Positions 36,034 through 46,127 of a DNA stretch of 64,000 bases are shown piece by piece (position 1 is the stretch's first letter; every line of letters starts with the position of its first letter). The notes under the pieces are model-generated. The model made no database searches. It saw nothing but the letters and a program-made list of their open reading frames with translations, and had not been told where the DNA came from. This stretch comes from Chytridium lagenaria (taxonomy: Eukaryota; Chytridiomycota; Chytridiomycetes; Chytridiales; Chytridiaceae), in NCBI GenBank assembly GCA_025449115.1, contig JAHLKC010000027.1:248001-312000 (forward strand). The letters are read 5' to 3'. Made by a program: the position numbers and the translations under genes.

Positions 36034-37658
36034 ATGATGGTCCTTTCACCTACCAACTCTGATGATGAGGTTCGAGTTCTCAACGGCGACGATTGCGATA
36101 ACGATGCGGATAAAACTCTCCTAGAGGCATGTCGGACAGGTGTAGTCAAGTCTGCTGCTGAAGCCGGTATACATGCCCTTGTCTCTTTCGCCGTATTGCG
36201 AGTTTTATGGTCGGGGAAGGACTTTGACCAGAAGTTCGAAAACTTGATCAAGATTACCCCAAACAAGAAGAACGTGAAGACGGCTTTCAACAAGATCATC
36301 AAGCGGGGTAGTGATCTTACGATGCATGGATCAGATGCCGCGCAAACTCTGTTTCATGATTGGCCGGCGATGGTAAAAAGGGATGTTTCCTTTGCGGAAA
36401 ATGTGATGTGAGTAGCTCTCCTTTTTCGATCCTGTTTTTTAATATGGGCTGTACACAGGACTGTTAAGGAGTATATGATGACCAAGTTTCGGGTTCTTTA
36501 CGCGCGTGATCTTTCTATAACGGCTCTTACCCAAATCGATACCTTCCCCGCTGAAAACGCAACGGTCCGGAAAAAGCGCAAGCTTGATAAAGATGTCAAG
36601 GATGCTGATGATGATTCGCGCTCGGCTCCTTCCTCGACTGTTAAACCAATCACTTTGTATTTAATTTCTTTTATCTTTCGTTCTTACGTTGCTATTGTCC
36701 ATAGTACCCCATCTGCTTTGGAGCTTATTTTTGCTCAAACCTTGGATACTCTTCTCGAATGGGTTGCTCGTGCTCTTACCTTGGCTCCTAAAAAGGACGA
36801 CGTTAAGGCCATCACCTACGGGCCTGAACTGTATAAGTTGGTTTATGGTTTTGAGCCTGATCTCCTCTTTGCGAGCACTTCAGAGACTGTTGCACTATCG
36901 CTCTTGGAATGTAGTTCTTCGGTGCTGCCACTGCTTCTGCAGCTTTTTGATTTGGAGTGGGATTTGAGTCCCGACGTTATATATCCTGTTCTTGTTGCAA
37001 CCGTAATTATCTTATATATTATGTCCTCATCACTAATTATTTATTTTAGTTCACGGTATGCTGCTCGAAGTATATTGGCTCCTATCAGTCCATTGTTGAA
37101 AAGCTTCCCTCGCCAACCGCTTCGATTTCAAGGGTGGGCATTTGAAGGCCCTCTTCAAGATTCTCGCGACATCCTGGTTACGACTGTTTGAACCCCACGC
37201 CAAGGCTATGCTCACCTTGCTCAGTAAAACTACCGCAAAAACACTAACCTTGCGCGTTGGAAGCGGTTTGACGTTGAAGGATTTGCACGATGGAAGTGTT
37301 TGCCTTGTTGACGGTGTTATTGTAAGAATCCCTGCTTTTATAGAATTCGTCTTTTCTTTTTTTATCACGACTAGATTCGCTCATCTTTAACTTAACACTC
37401 ATGAACCAGATGATAGTATATTACTGGGTCCAATACGTTTAGTTACTCGGCACTGTCCTGATTGCACTGTACCGAGCGTTGAAATTAAAGAGGTTTGTGC
37501 ACTAACAATGTGTCAAAGTGTAATTTGGTGTTTAGGTTAAGCAGGATCCGTTCACAATATGTCGCGCGGTCCCCTTGAATACAAGTGAAGGAAAGAGATT
37601 GATCAGCGACTCTTCCGCTCTACCCTTAATACTTGTGCCTGTAAATCTGTTCACCTAA
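36034..37658 (+). CDS. unknown protein in the Helitron region, plus strand, multi-exon
   Basis: Not recognised. ATG at 36034. Exon 1 (to about 36408) has an acidic start (SDDEVRVLNGDDCDNDADK) and a helical domain (VKSAAEAGIHALVSFAVLR, KNVKTAFNKIIKRGSDL). It splices at GTGAGT to TVKEYMMTKFRVLYARDLS and a Lys-rich NLS-like stretch (RKKRKLDKDVKD). Later exons carry helical segments (LELIFAQTLDTLLEWVARAL, GPELYKLVYGFEPDLLF), a block LTLRVGSGLTLKDLHDG, and a late HCPDC zinc-ribbon-like motif (about 37445) before a stop at 37656-37658. The 5'-3' order places it immediately upstream of the Rep-helicase and in the same direction. It may be a captured host gene or an element-specific accessory protein. 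Small intron/phase ambiguities remain near 37130 and 37325. Confidence 0.5.
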
Positions 37659-37832
37659 CTATGACTTGACTAACTTTCACTTTATTTTGTTGATTATTAT
37701 ATACTACATAAATCGCATTATCCTAAATATATCTCCTGAAAAAAAAGTAGTGTTTATTCATCATAGCTGTCCCAATCTAGCTGGAAATGTGAGTTTATAC
37801 CTTTTTGTTCTGATCTGATTTGTTTAGCTCTT

Positions 37833-40396
37833 ATGAAACCATCGACTTGTACGTCCTGCTTGCGAGTTGGTTGTAAAGCCAACTATCCTACATGTCCAAG
37901 GTTCAGGATCCGAGCATGCACGGCTTGCGGTGAGATTGGACACAAGATGAAGACTTCGAGGCTGTGCAGGATGAACGACAGTAAGAGCCCTTTGATCATC
38001 CTGTTGGTATGCTAACCTCATATATGTTTTAGAAAATCTAGTCGCGCGGTCGACAACAGGGGTTCCCACGAATTTGCATCGAGCTGCTCCTACTCTGTCG
38101 ACGCCATATATCTATAATGATGTTGCTGCTTCGTCAACATTGATCAACCTGCAAGCAACAACCATTCAAGAAAACGGGCACCAAGTATACGCTTCTCCTG
38201 CACCGTCTATTACCCTACCTGCATTGCATCGATCTTGTGATACTTTTCAATGCCTTTGGTTCATCCCACTTTATCGGATGCTCAAAAGATCTACCCACAA
38301 TTGACGCCAATGAATCTACCTTCGTTATCTCAAGCGCTGCTCATTAATCCTTTTCAATCGACGTCGGCGAGATCATTTAATTCTCGTTCTTCCCTGTCAA
38401 CTTCTCATGCAAACCCTGACACCTTCTCATCACCACAAGATGAGCTAAGATACGTTAATATGATACGACAGAGATCTAGACGAGCAAGGAGGTCACAGCA
38501 GGAAGCAGACGCTGCAAGGGAGGGAGATCGAATTAATAAGCAGCGCGAACGCACCCTTTTGAATGAGGCTCGTAAAGAGTCTATCTTAGAAAATGATCGA
38601 CTCACGCATGCTGAGGCGTATCGAACATCGAACGGAGCGAGGCTCAAGGCGTCACGACGAAGTCTACAGCAAATGAAACATTTGATGGACCTCGATGTTT
38701 GCGACAAAATGGACAATGACTTCCTGTTTCACTTACCAACAACAGATGACTCCCACCGAGTATATGGAGAAGCAGTCAAGGAACTTTCTTTAGATGCAAT
38801 GGTTCAACACCCGTGCGCATCTTGTCATCGTAGCTGGTTTTTGGATGATATTACCATCAATCCATTGGATGATATATGGATTAAGGTAATTGGGCTTGAA
38901 ACTCGAATACTAAATAATATTAGCGACTTCAGATCCTTAAGACGGATGACGTTGTAGTGGCGTCGGAGTTACGTCTTCTGTACGACTGTTCAAATTACAA
39001 TGTTGGACTTCAAGATTGCTTTTTGTATAAAGGAGGTGGGTTCTTTCATCACATAAAGTTCGATCTCGTTCTATCGTACTTCTTTGAAAACGTGCTACTG
39101 TCTTCAAAGTTGGCGGTAGCATTGCTATTGCATCTCTATAAGTCGTATGTTTTTTCCCGGACAAAGAGTATAACCAAATCCATTTCTTTTGAACGCGTTG
39201 TTCGAGTGTCTATCTCTTTATTTATTGTTTGCTCCCGGAACGGGAGCTTTGAATTATTACCGTTGCTCCTGAACAGCATTTAATATGTGCTCCCGGGACG
39301 GGAGCTCTACCGTAATTTATTATTTGTATAATTGCTCCCAGCACGGGAGCTCAATTCCTACTTTTCTCTTTGTATCTTGGCTCCCGAGACGGGAGCTCTA
39401 GAACTTTGTCTATCACTTTGTTTGCGCTCCCGGCACGGGAGCTTTATCCTATTTAGCTGTGTTCCCGGGACGGGAGCTCTTAAACTACGTTTATCATTTT
39501 GTATGCGCTCCCGGCATGGGAGCTCTTAATCTAAGTTTCTCATTTTGTATGCTCTCCTGCCACGGTACCTCATATCCAACTTATCTCTTTGTATCTGCTG
39601 CCGGGACGGGAGCTCTTAAACTACTTTTCTCATTTTGTGTCGTTCTTCTTCGATTATTATTATCTATCCTCTTCTCCTTTTATCTCCTTTCATGGTATTA
39701 TGTGGTCTGAGGTCATACCAATTTGATGAAAATGTGCTCCCGACGGATCTTCTGTTTATTATGTAAATATTTTGAATTGGTCCGGGGACGGGAGTATACG
39801 CTTTTACATCTTTATGTGCTCCTTGGGGAATGCTTCCGGGACGGGTTTAATATTTCATCCTTGTCTTGCTAATATTTCTTTACAATTTAGCTTTTCGAGT
39901 CAATGACTGCGGTGACTATAGTTTTTTTCTGTGTGTCTCCTGTCGAGAATCCATTTCGGGCTCCAAAATGCCGTATGGGGCAATCGCCGATGGAAACTAC
40001 ATTGGTTATTTACCACGAGCGTTTTCAAAGATCTCTAGGATTGAGGAGCAACTTTTGTCTCTCTACACTCCCTGTGTTTACCTTTCAACCGTGACTGGCG
40101 GGGAACATCGAACTATCAAGTCCCATCATTACATCGTTCGGAATACATCTGGAGCAATTGCTGGAATGCTACCAACTACTTTGTCGGGGAAATGCAGGAT
40201 TGTGATGGTTGGGCCTATGACACCGATGCAAAAGGCCATAGTTCAAATGCGATATACGGCTGACGTCGATGGTGTTCTTCGGCCATTCTTGGCACATTTA
40301 AAGCGTTTCAATCCTAACTACGCCTCTATTGAATTGGAAAATTCTTTTCCTGATACCAGTGGGGAAGGTCGTGTTTTTACAATATCTGTGGTCTAA
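37833..40396 (+). CDS. Helitron Rep-helicase, N-terminal part (zinc knuckle, coiled coil, DUF6570-like)
   Basis: First part of the rolling-circle transposase. Seen: CTSCLRVGCKANYP and ACTACGEIGHKMKTSRLC (zinc knuckle-like, 37851-37970), an intron at about 37981-38030, then a Ser-rich linker. A basic helical region follows (RRARRSQQEADAAREGD, NKQRERTLLNEARKES, 38480-38690) and then HPCASCHRSWFLDD (about 38805). The exon ending at 39035 (DCFLYKG) splices in phase across an 855-nt intron (39036-39890) to AFRVNDCGDYSFFLC. Downstream come KMPYGAIADGNYIGYLPRAF, SRIEEQLLSLYTPCV and KSHHYIVRNTSGA, the Cys/IGxxP/EE layout of the DUF6570 domain found upstream of Helitron Rep domains. The exact start is uncertain; one frame change occurs near 38270. 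Confidence 0.65.
39231..39852. repeat. intronic array of GC-rich palindromes
   Basis: Nine clear copies of GCTCCCGGNACGGGAGCT (at about 39231, 39289, 39334, 39380, 39426, 39461, 39507, 39598 and a weaker one at 39551) and three degenerate ones (39736, 39781, 39833), separated by AT-rich spacers with a recurring TTTCTCATTTTGTATGC-like segment. The period is about 35-60 bp in the dense part. The whole array lies in the intron 39036-39890 of the Rep-helicase gene. Confidence 0.9.
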
Positions 40397-40401
40397 TAAC
40401 T

Positions 40402-41965
40402 CGTAGGAATTCTTATTGATCGAACAGATGGAAACTCCAGCGGCGAGACTCCAATGTCTGAGGCTGCACTTTCCCATCTACACGCGTCTTCATCAGTATA
40501 TAATAATTCTGGCTCAATACTTACGCCTGCTGATATCACTGAAGATCATACACTTTTGGACACCGAACGGAACACGTTGCTTTTCAGATGGCAGAAGAGC
40601 CATATCAATCCGCTTCTGGGGAATCGTTCTTAATTCGTCGGTCAAACCAACACCCGACGGTATCCTTAGAATGCCTGATTACAGAGATGTTTGTTTCTCT
40701 ATTTCCTTATGGCCGTGGGGGGCCGAAGGAGAAGAGACAACATCATATGAGCTTTGAATCCTGGGTTCGCTACTGCCTTCAGCGACACGGTGAAGACGGT
40801 AACCCATTTGAAAAACACTATGGATTTCTTATGGTTGCGTTTGACTATCTTGCTTTGAAGAAGGCAAATAGTAAACTCTATTATTCACTAAAAGTGAGTA
40901 AAGAAGCTCTTCAAGCGGGTCAGGTTACATCGCAAAGCATCCAAAAGTTTATGGTACATTCGAAGAATGTTGGTTGCCAAAATGCAAGGACGACGCCCAC
41001 CTGAACCTTCAGCAGAGGTGAAGCACTTATTGTCATTGCGACGTGGCATTACGCTTGGTGAGCAAGCATTCTGGGGATCCAATGCTAGTCGGCCTGGGCG
41101 AGACATCTTTGCTTTGGTTTTACATATAGGTTGGGCGTTTCAACTGTTTGTTACATTGTCTCCAGATCCTGCTGGAATCTACACAGTAGCTGTGATGTCT
41201 GGAGAGGTTCAACAGGAAACCATATCGGAAGTCAACAAAATGCTGTTACCCACAAAGGCAGATATGAAGTCAATAGCGGCGAGGAATCCTGTGACGGCAG
41301 CAAGATATTACCACAAGGCTATTACAACATTCATCTCTAAATGTCTAGGCTGGGATTGAAATATAGTCGGCCTAAGAAACAGCCAGGACTTTTTGGAGTG
41401 ACAAAGCATATGTTGTCTCTACAGAAACGCAAAGGGTGGCGACTTGCATGCCCATATTGTTATCTGGCTATATGGATTCCCGAAAACAACATCAATGATG
41501 CAATCAAAGTTGACTGGAGACTCATCACAAGATTCCATGTTCAGGGAGCGGTTGATTCGCTTTGCTTCTACAATTACACACAACAACGTCCCAGTGCTTG
41601 TATCAGATTCTACATGCCCTTATAAAGACTGTCACGGCACTGTATTTCCAGTAGCGGTTATTCCTGGAGAAGCGTTCAAGCGACCGCTAAAGGACGCAAA
41701 ACCGGTCCCGACAAGTGAGTGTAGTGATTGTAAGAGACAATATGCACATCAAGACCTCATAAATTCTCATCTGAAACCTTACCTAAACTATACCATCGAC
41801 TGCCGCGAGGTTGAACTCACAAAAATGGATATTGATTATATTCGATTCTCTCCGCCGTCTATAACCGATGAGCGGACTGTGCCTGTTCCTGCGGATGTTG
41901 AGGTTACTTTGATTGTGCAGGGGGTCAATGTACATTTTTGGACTCACGTTGGATCTTGCTTTAAG
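40402..41965 (+). CDS. Helitron Rep-helicase, HUH nuclease part (Helitron_like_N)
   Basis: Rolling-circle replication initiator: nicks and joins single-stranded ends via an HUH active site. Seen: ITEMFVSLFPYGRGGP (about 40675), a LEMFPxLFPxG-type motif upstream of Helitron Rep domains; FESWVRYCLQRHG; AFWGSNASRPGRDIFALVL; FQLFVTLSPDPAG; NPVTAARYYHKAITTF (about 41287); PGLFGVTKHMLSLQKRKG; and GDLHAHIVIW (about 41445), where HAH corresponds to the HUH metal motif. A Cys-rich tail (CPYKDCHG, CSDCKRQYAHQ) follows, ending before the donor at 41966. Reading requires one-base changes near 40950 and 41442. The exon upstream of 40588 (SSGETPMSEAALSHLHASS) fits frame +2 rather than the longest ORF. Confidence 0.7.
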
Positions 41966-42084
41966 GTATGAGACTAGTGATAGTTGCTTTGGTATATTTT
42001 CAGTCACTTTTGTTTATTCAATTATATAAGTATATGAAGTTTTGACGTGGAATATCTGGGACAAATGCTGGGTATCCTACAGCA

Positions 42085-42152
42085 CTGGGACGGGAGCGCA
42101 TGCAGAATGTTTTTAAAGAAATTAATTGACTACATTCTCCCGGGACGGGAGA
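42085..42152. repeat. two GC-rich palindromes in an intron
   Basis: A partial copy (CTGGGACGGGAGCG, 42085-42098) and a nearly full copy (CTCCCGGGACGGGAG, 42137-42151) inside the intron 41966-42195 of the Rep-helicase gene. Confidence 0.8.
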
Positions 42153-42195
42153 GGGGGCTGATATCGATTATAAGTTCTGATAAATATTTAAATAG

Positions 42196-43598
42196 ATCAC
42201 CGCAAGAACGCCTAAGGGATCAGTGTGCCGTATGTTTTTCCCAAAACCTACCGTTAATGAAACCTTCATTGACGGCAACCTTGAGGTTAACCTACAGAGG
42301 TCGTGCGGGTCAGAATACGTTAACTCGTTCAATCCAACCATTGCTCTTCTATTAAGATGCAATCATGACATCAGTTTTGTTATTGGCTCCAAAACTAAGC
42401 ACTTGGTTGCTTACATCTGCAAGTACACAATGAAAGCACAGCATTCAGTGCACAACAACACTGCTCTTTGTGCTGCTGCCTTTGATAAGGCATATACTAG
42501 AGTGGTAAGCCGGGAAAATTATAATGATATGACGACTAGAGAACGTGGCTCCGCTATCCTTCGGTCTCTTATGTACTCTCTAACTAACGCGCAAGAGATG
42601 GCCGCACCCCTCTGCGCATTATACGTTCTGTTTGGCGACATATTCTATTGGAGTCATGAGTCTGTTGCATTATCGGTTGGGCCCATACTTGGCAGAATGA
42701 ACGGCGAGGAGGCAATAGATGTTACGGTCACCACTAATTTTATTGAGGACCTTGCCAACAGGCGCGTCAACGACAAACATGCTATCCTTGATTACTGGTT
42801 CCGCCCTAAAGCTCTAGAAGACGAAAACCTTGTTTCATTGGTCGAGAACTACCATATGGCTAGAGGAGCTGGACGATTGGATCAGGCCTTGTTGTCTGAT
42901 CACCCGTTTGCAGGTCGCTACCATTTTGTTGCAAACAAATCCCGAGCAATCATGGTTCTCACCGGTATGCACGACAAACTACCAGACATTGCTGGGACCC
43001 AACAGGGAGATAAAGCAAGAGAACTTCATTACAAACTACTCTGTATTCTCTTCAAGCCGCATCGAAAGGGGACGTTGGGTGCAGAATCTTGGGAAGATTT
43101 GTTTTCCAATTGGGTTGAGACCAATAAGTCATCTGCATATGTGATTGACGCGTTGTCTTTTGCCGATATACATGACGACTATCACCAAAGCGTCCGACAC
43201 GACAAAGCTGCACCACATCGTCAGACTGAAGAAGACATCTGCCTTCACAACCATCCTTGTGAGGCACATCATGAGAGTCAAACTATAACATCAGCATATC
43301 ATACTGAATTGCCTCAAGATGAAGATATGGACGCGGAAAATGGATACGCGTCTTTGAACGAGACGATGGATTCCAACATTGCACATGCCTATGAAAAAAG
43401 GCTGCAGTATATAAGTTCGGTCATGCACGAGATACCAAATGTTGATAAGTCACTCACAATTTCGGCAACTAGAGTTGAGTCCGGGGTGTTTTGCACATTA
43501 TCAATACCAAAACGCATTTTGGACGTAAAGCTGTACCAAAATGAGCTGATGTTTAGAGATGAACATATTGGAGTCAACATGGGGACTACATATTATCG
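42196..43598 (+). CDS. Helitron Rep-helicase, central part with candidate Rep tyrosines
   Basis: Continuous exon after the acceptor at 42195: CRMFFPKPTVNETFIDG, VNSFNPTIALLLRCNHDIS and LVAYICKYTMKAQHS. The RCNHDI block is a Helitron hallmark, and the Y-x3-Y-x2-K arrangement in YICKYTMK resembles the two-tyrosine third Rep motif. Further on are ERGSAILRSLMYSLTNAQEMAAP, VNDKHAILDYWFRP and GTLGAESWEDLF. The rest is a linker to the helicase ending in GTTYY, followed by a donor at 43599 that joins in phase to 43643. The 459-codon uninterrupted frame argues against long decay of this copy. Confidence 0.75.
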
Positions 43599-43642
43599 GT
43601 AAACACATCATGCATTTATCTTAAAACTAACAAATGAAATAG

Positions 43643-45849
43643 AGATAATTCTAGCCTGTATTGTGAGACACTTGTTGAGCGATTGGTGGAGTGCAGTAGC
43701 CCTGTTCCATTTGTGGATCCTTACACCAGACCTGCCCATGAACGAGATAGATCAAAGCTCCCAGTGTATCCTAGTATTCAAGCAGTTGCTATAGCCTTCA
43801 CATTAAACTTCTGGCAACATTGTGCTTTTGAAGAGGCTGCACGCAAACTCATATTCTCATTCCTGAATGACACAGCAGCGGACTCTGGGGACTCGCCGAT
43901 CTACCAAGCATTCAAGAACATTACCCCAGCTCAAAGACTGCAGAATTCACAGCAATTGGTATCGTATGTTGGCGGGGAAGCTGGCGCTGGAAAGTCCGGT
44001 ATAATTCAAGCATTGATAGCTCTTGCGCGCTTATGGAAGCGAAGAAATACTTTGCAAACTACCGGCTTTACAGGAATTAGCGCAATGATGATAGAGGGCG
44101 TTACAATGCATTCTCTTTTTGATATCAACCCAACAACTGCAGAGGGTCGACTTGCAACTACATATCAGAGAGAGCGCCATAGATGTATTCGTTTTCTCAT
44201 CATAGATGAAATCTCCATGACTTCTCAAGAACTTGTTGGTGCGGCGGACCTAGCGGCTCGAGAAATGGCTTCATACCACATGAAGGAAGCTCGTGACATG
44301 GTTATGGGTGGTAAGCATGTCATGATGTTTGGGGATTTAATGCAATTATTACCGATAAACACACCGTGTGAGTTTTTTCGCGTTCTTTTCCCTCTCTCTT
44401 TGTATAAACATATTTCCGAGCCAGGATCCTAGCTTTGCTTTGGTGTTAGGAGATTCTCCCGGGCCGGGAATTCAACTTGAACCTTCTTTAGACTTTTTCT
44501 ATGTGCTCCCGGGACGGGAGCTCTATCCTTATTTTCTCATTCTGTGCTCCCGGGACGGGAGCTCTGCTCTACTGTTTCTTCCTCCCGGCCCGGGAGGTGA
44601 AACCGTTGATGACCCTGCTATGCCATTTCAAGGTCGGAAAATTGGCTTCCCTATTGACGACAGTATCGGCCAGAGATTGCACTTAACAGACCAATTCTTC
44701 AATTTAGTTTTCCGGGAACTCACCGATACTTCGACCGCCCTTCAACGACAGGGTTTTGAAGTGTTTTCAAGAATTAATTTTACGGTTTTCTTGACGCAGA
44801 ACATGCGGCAAAGAGAAGATCCGCTGTTCACCAGAATTATTAGAGGCATTCGCTATGGATGCATCACAGATGAGGATCTTGATATTCTTAATCGTCGATG
44901 TGTTGATCATCCAGACTTTGAACCTCCGCCAGTGCCAGAGGATTTCGCCAAAGATGGATACTACTGTCCGGTAGTATGTGCTTTAAACAAAGACAGAGCA
45001 GTGATAGGGCAGAGTTTGGCCTTGGTCATGGCCCCGCGTGGTGAACCAATCTTCATATGTCGGGCAGAGAAGGCCAAGAAATCAACTAGCACGGTTAACA
45101 TGGAAACACTGTACGGTCATTCTGACTATATGACTGATTTCATACCCTTCACGTTAACATTCTATATTGGTATGCCGGTTATGTTTACAAGAAAGGTCAT
45201 TAAGGAACCCGACTCAAAACACGACAAGAGCCCCACCACCACGCTGATCCCTAAAGGAACAATTGCCATAATCGTTGGTGTTCAACTTCATCCTGACGAT
45301 CGTGGCAAAGGAGCATTACCAAGTTCAGATGGGAAATACAACTTTCAGTATTTGACAAGGCTTCCGGATTTTATCTTGTCAAAATACGTGGCTCCGACGA
45401 TGTCTTGTTCCAAGGGGGCTATCCTGCTGGCGTTATTCCTGTTCGACCTCTTCACGTTGCTGCAAAGATCTCGATGCCAGGGTGCGTCTCATTTAGCATC
45501 ACGGTTGATCAGTTTCCTGTTATACCATTCTTTTCTTGTACTCCAGAGAAGCTGCAAGGAACAACCTTACCTCATGGTGTCATCATTTTGAACCTTCGAC
45601 GTCGAAGCGCTATTCAAACCGGCACTCTTTATGTTGCCCTTTTCACTAAAATCTCTCGTTCTTCTTAATCGCATTACGCGGGAGGATATCAAGTACTTTA
45701 CACCGACGGAGGCTGTGATGGCTGCAATGCTGAACCTTATGGGCAAGGTTAGACGACCAGACTATGCTACAGATGAGCAATGGCGGGACTACTATACCTG
45801 GATGGTGGAAAACACCGTCACGTCCACTTCTCCAATGGACATTGTGTAA
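43643..45849 (+). CDS. Helitron Rep-helicase, Pif1-like SF1 helicase part
   Basis: 5'-3' DNA helicase that unwinds the displaced strand during rolling-circle transposition. Seen: Walker A GGEAGAGKSGI (about 43972), FTGISAMMIEGVTMHSLF, Walker B FLIIDEISM (about 44190) and MMFGDLMQLLPI (motif III). Then the intron 44368-44596, in-phase rejoining as INTPCETVDDPAMPF, VFLTQNMRQREDPLF, ALNKDRAVIGQSLAL, GMPVMFTRKV, and near the end KLQGTTLPHGVIIL and LYVALFTK (motif VI). One-base shifts near 45395 and 45655 separate the last blocks. The tail KYFTPTEAVMAAMLN ends at 45849. Confidence 0.8.
44455..44597. repeat. four GC-rich palindromes in the helicase intron, one forming the 3' splice site
   Basis: Copies at 44456-44469, 44505-44522, 44545-44562 and 44581-44597 within the intron 44368-44596. 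The last copy (CCTCCCGGCCCGGGAGG) ends in the AG used as acceptor. The spacers repeat the TTTTCTCATTCTGTG-like segment seen in the 39231-39852 array. Confidence 0.85.
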
Positions 45850-46127
45850 CGTTGTACAAACTAATAAAGCATATATTAGGTTTTATTATAATATCAACAT
45901 CCCACTTTTATTTTTAACAATGTGGAAACTCTATCACGCAAACCAACAAAACGAATATTATAACCGTCACAGCAAAATGACTATAAACTATTTTGCCATT
46001 AATGATTGCACACATTAAAGCACAAGAAAAAGTGGTCAACTGCATCGTCGTTCAAGCCTGGTCTCAACTTCAAATACAATACCCCCGATGCCAAAACATT
46101 TGAAGTCCATAAAAAAAAATGGACTTA

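Larger units (their letters stand above)
34280..45849 (+). mobile_element. Helitron-type rolling-circle element with two extra ORFs and GC palindromes
   Basis: Autonomous-type Helitron region defined by its Rep-helicase coding segments (37833-45849) and by a private palindromic repeat that also extends left to 34280. Seen from left to right: minus-strand unknown ORF (34412-35783), plus-strand unknown ORF (36034-37658), zinc-knuckle/DUF6570-like N-terminal segment, HUH Rep nuclease, helicase-N segment and Pif1-like SF1 helicase. Helitrons end in 5'-TC and 3'-CTRR with a short 3' hairpin and make no target duplication; I could not identify either end, so the limits given are only the outermost internal evidence. 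Frame shifts near 41440, 45395 and 45655 mean this copy may be inactive. Confidence 0.7.

Noticed and set aside
39231..39852. CRISPR array
   Set aside because: The repeats are palindromic and diverged, the spacers are themselves repeated and AT-rich, and the array lies in an intron of a eukaryotic transposon gene.
44368..44600. ORF that reads through the palindromes into the helicase
   Set aside because: The open frame across the repeats is accidental; GTGAGT and an in-phase acceptor remove it, and the resulting junction restores the helicase motif order.
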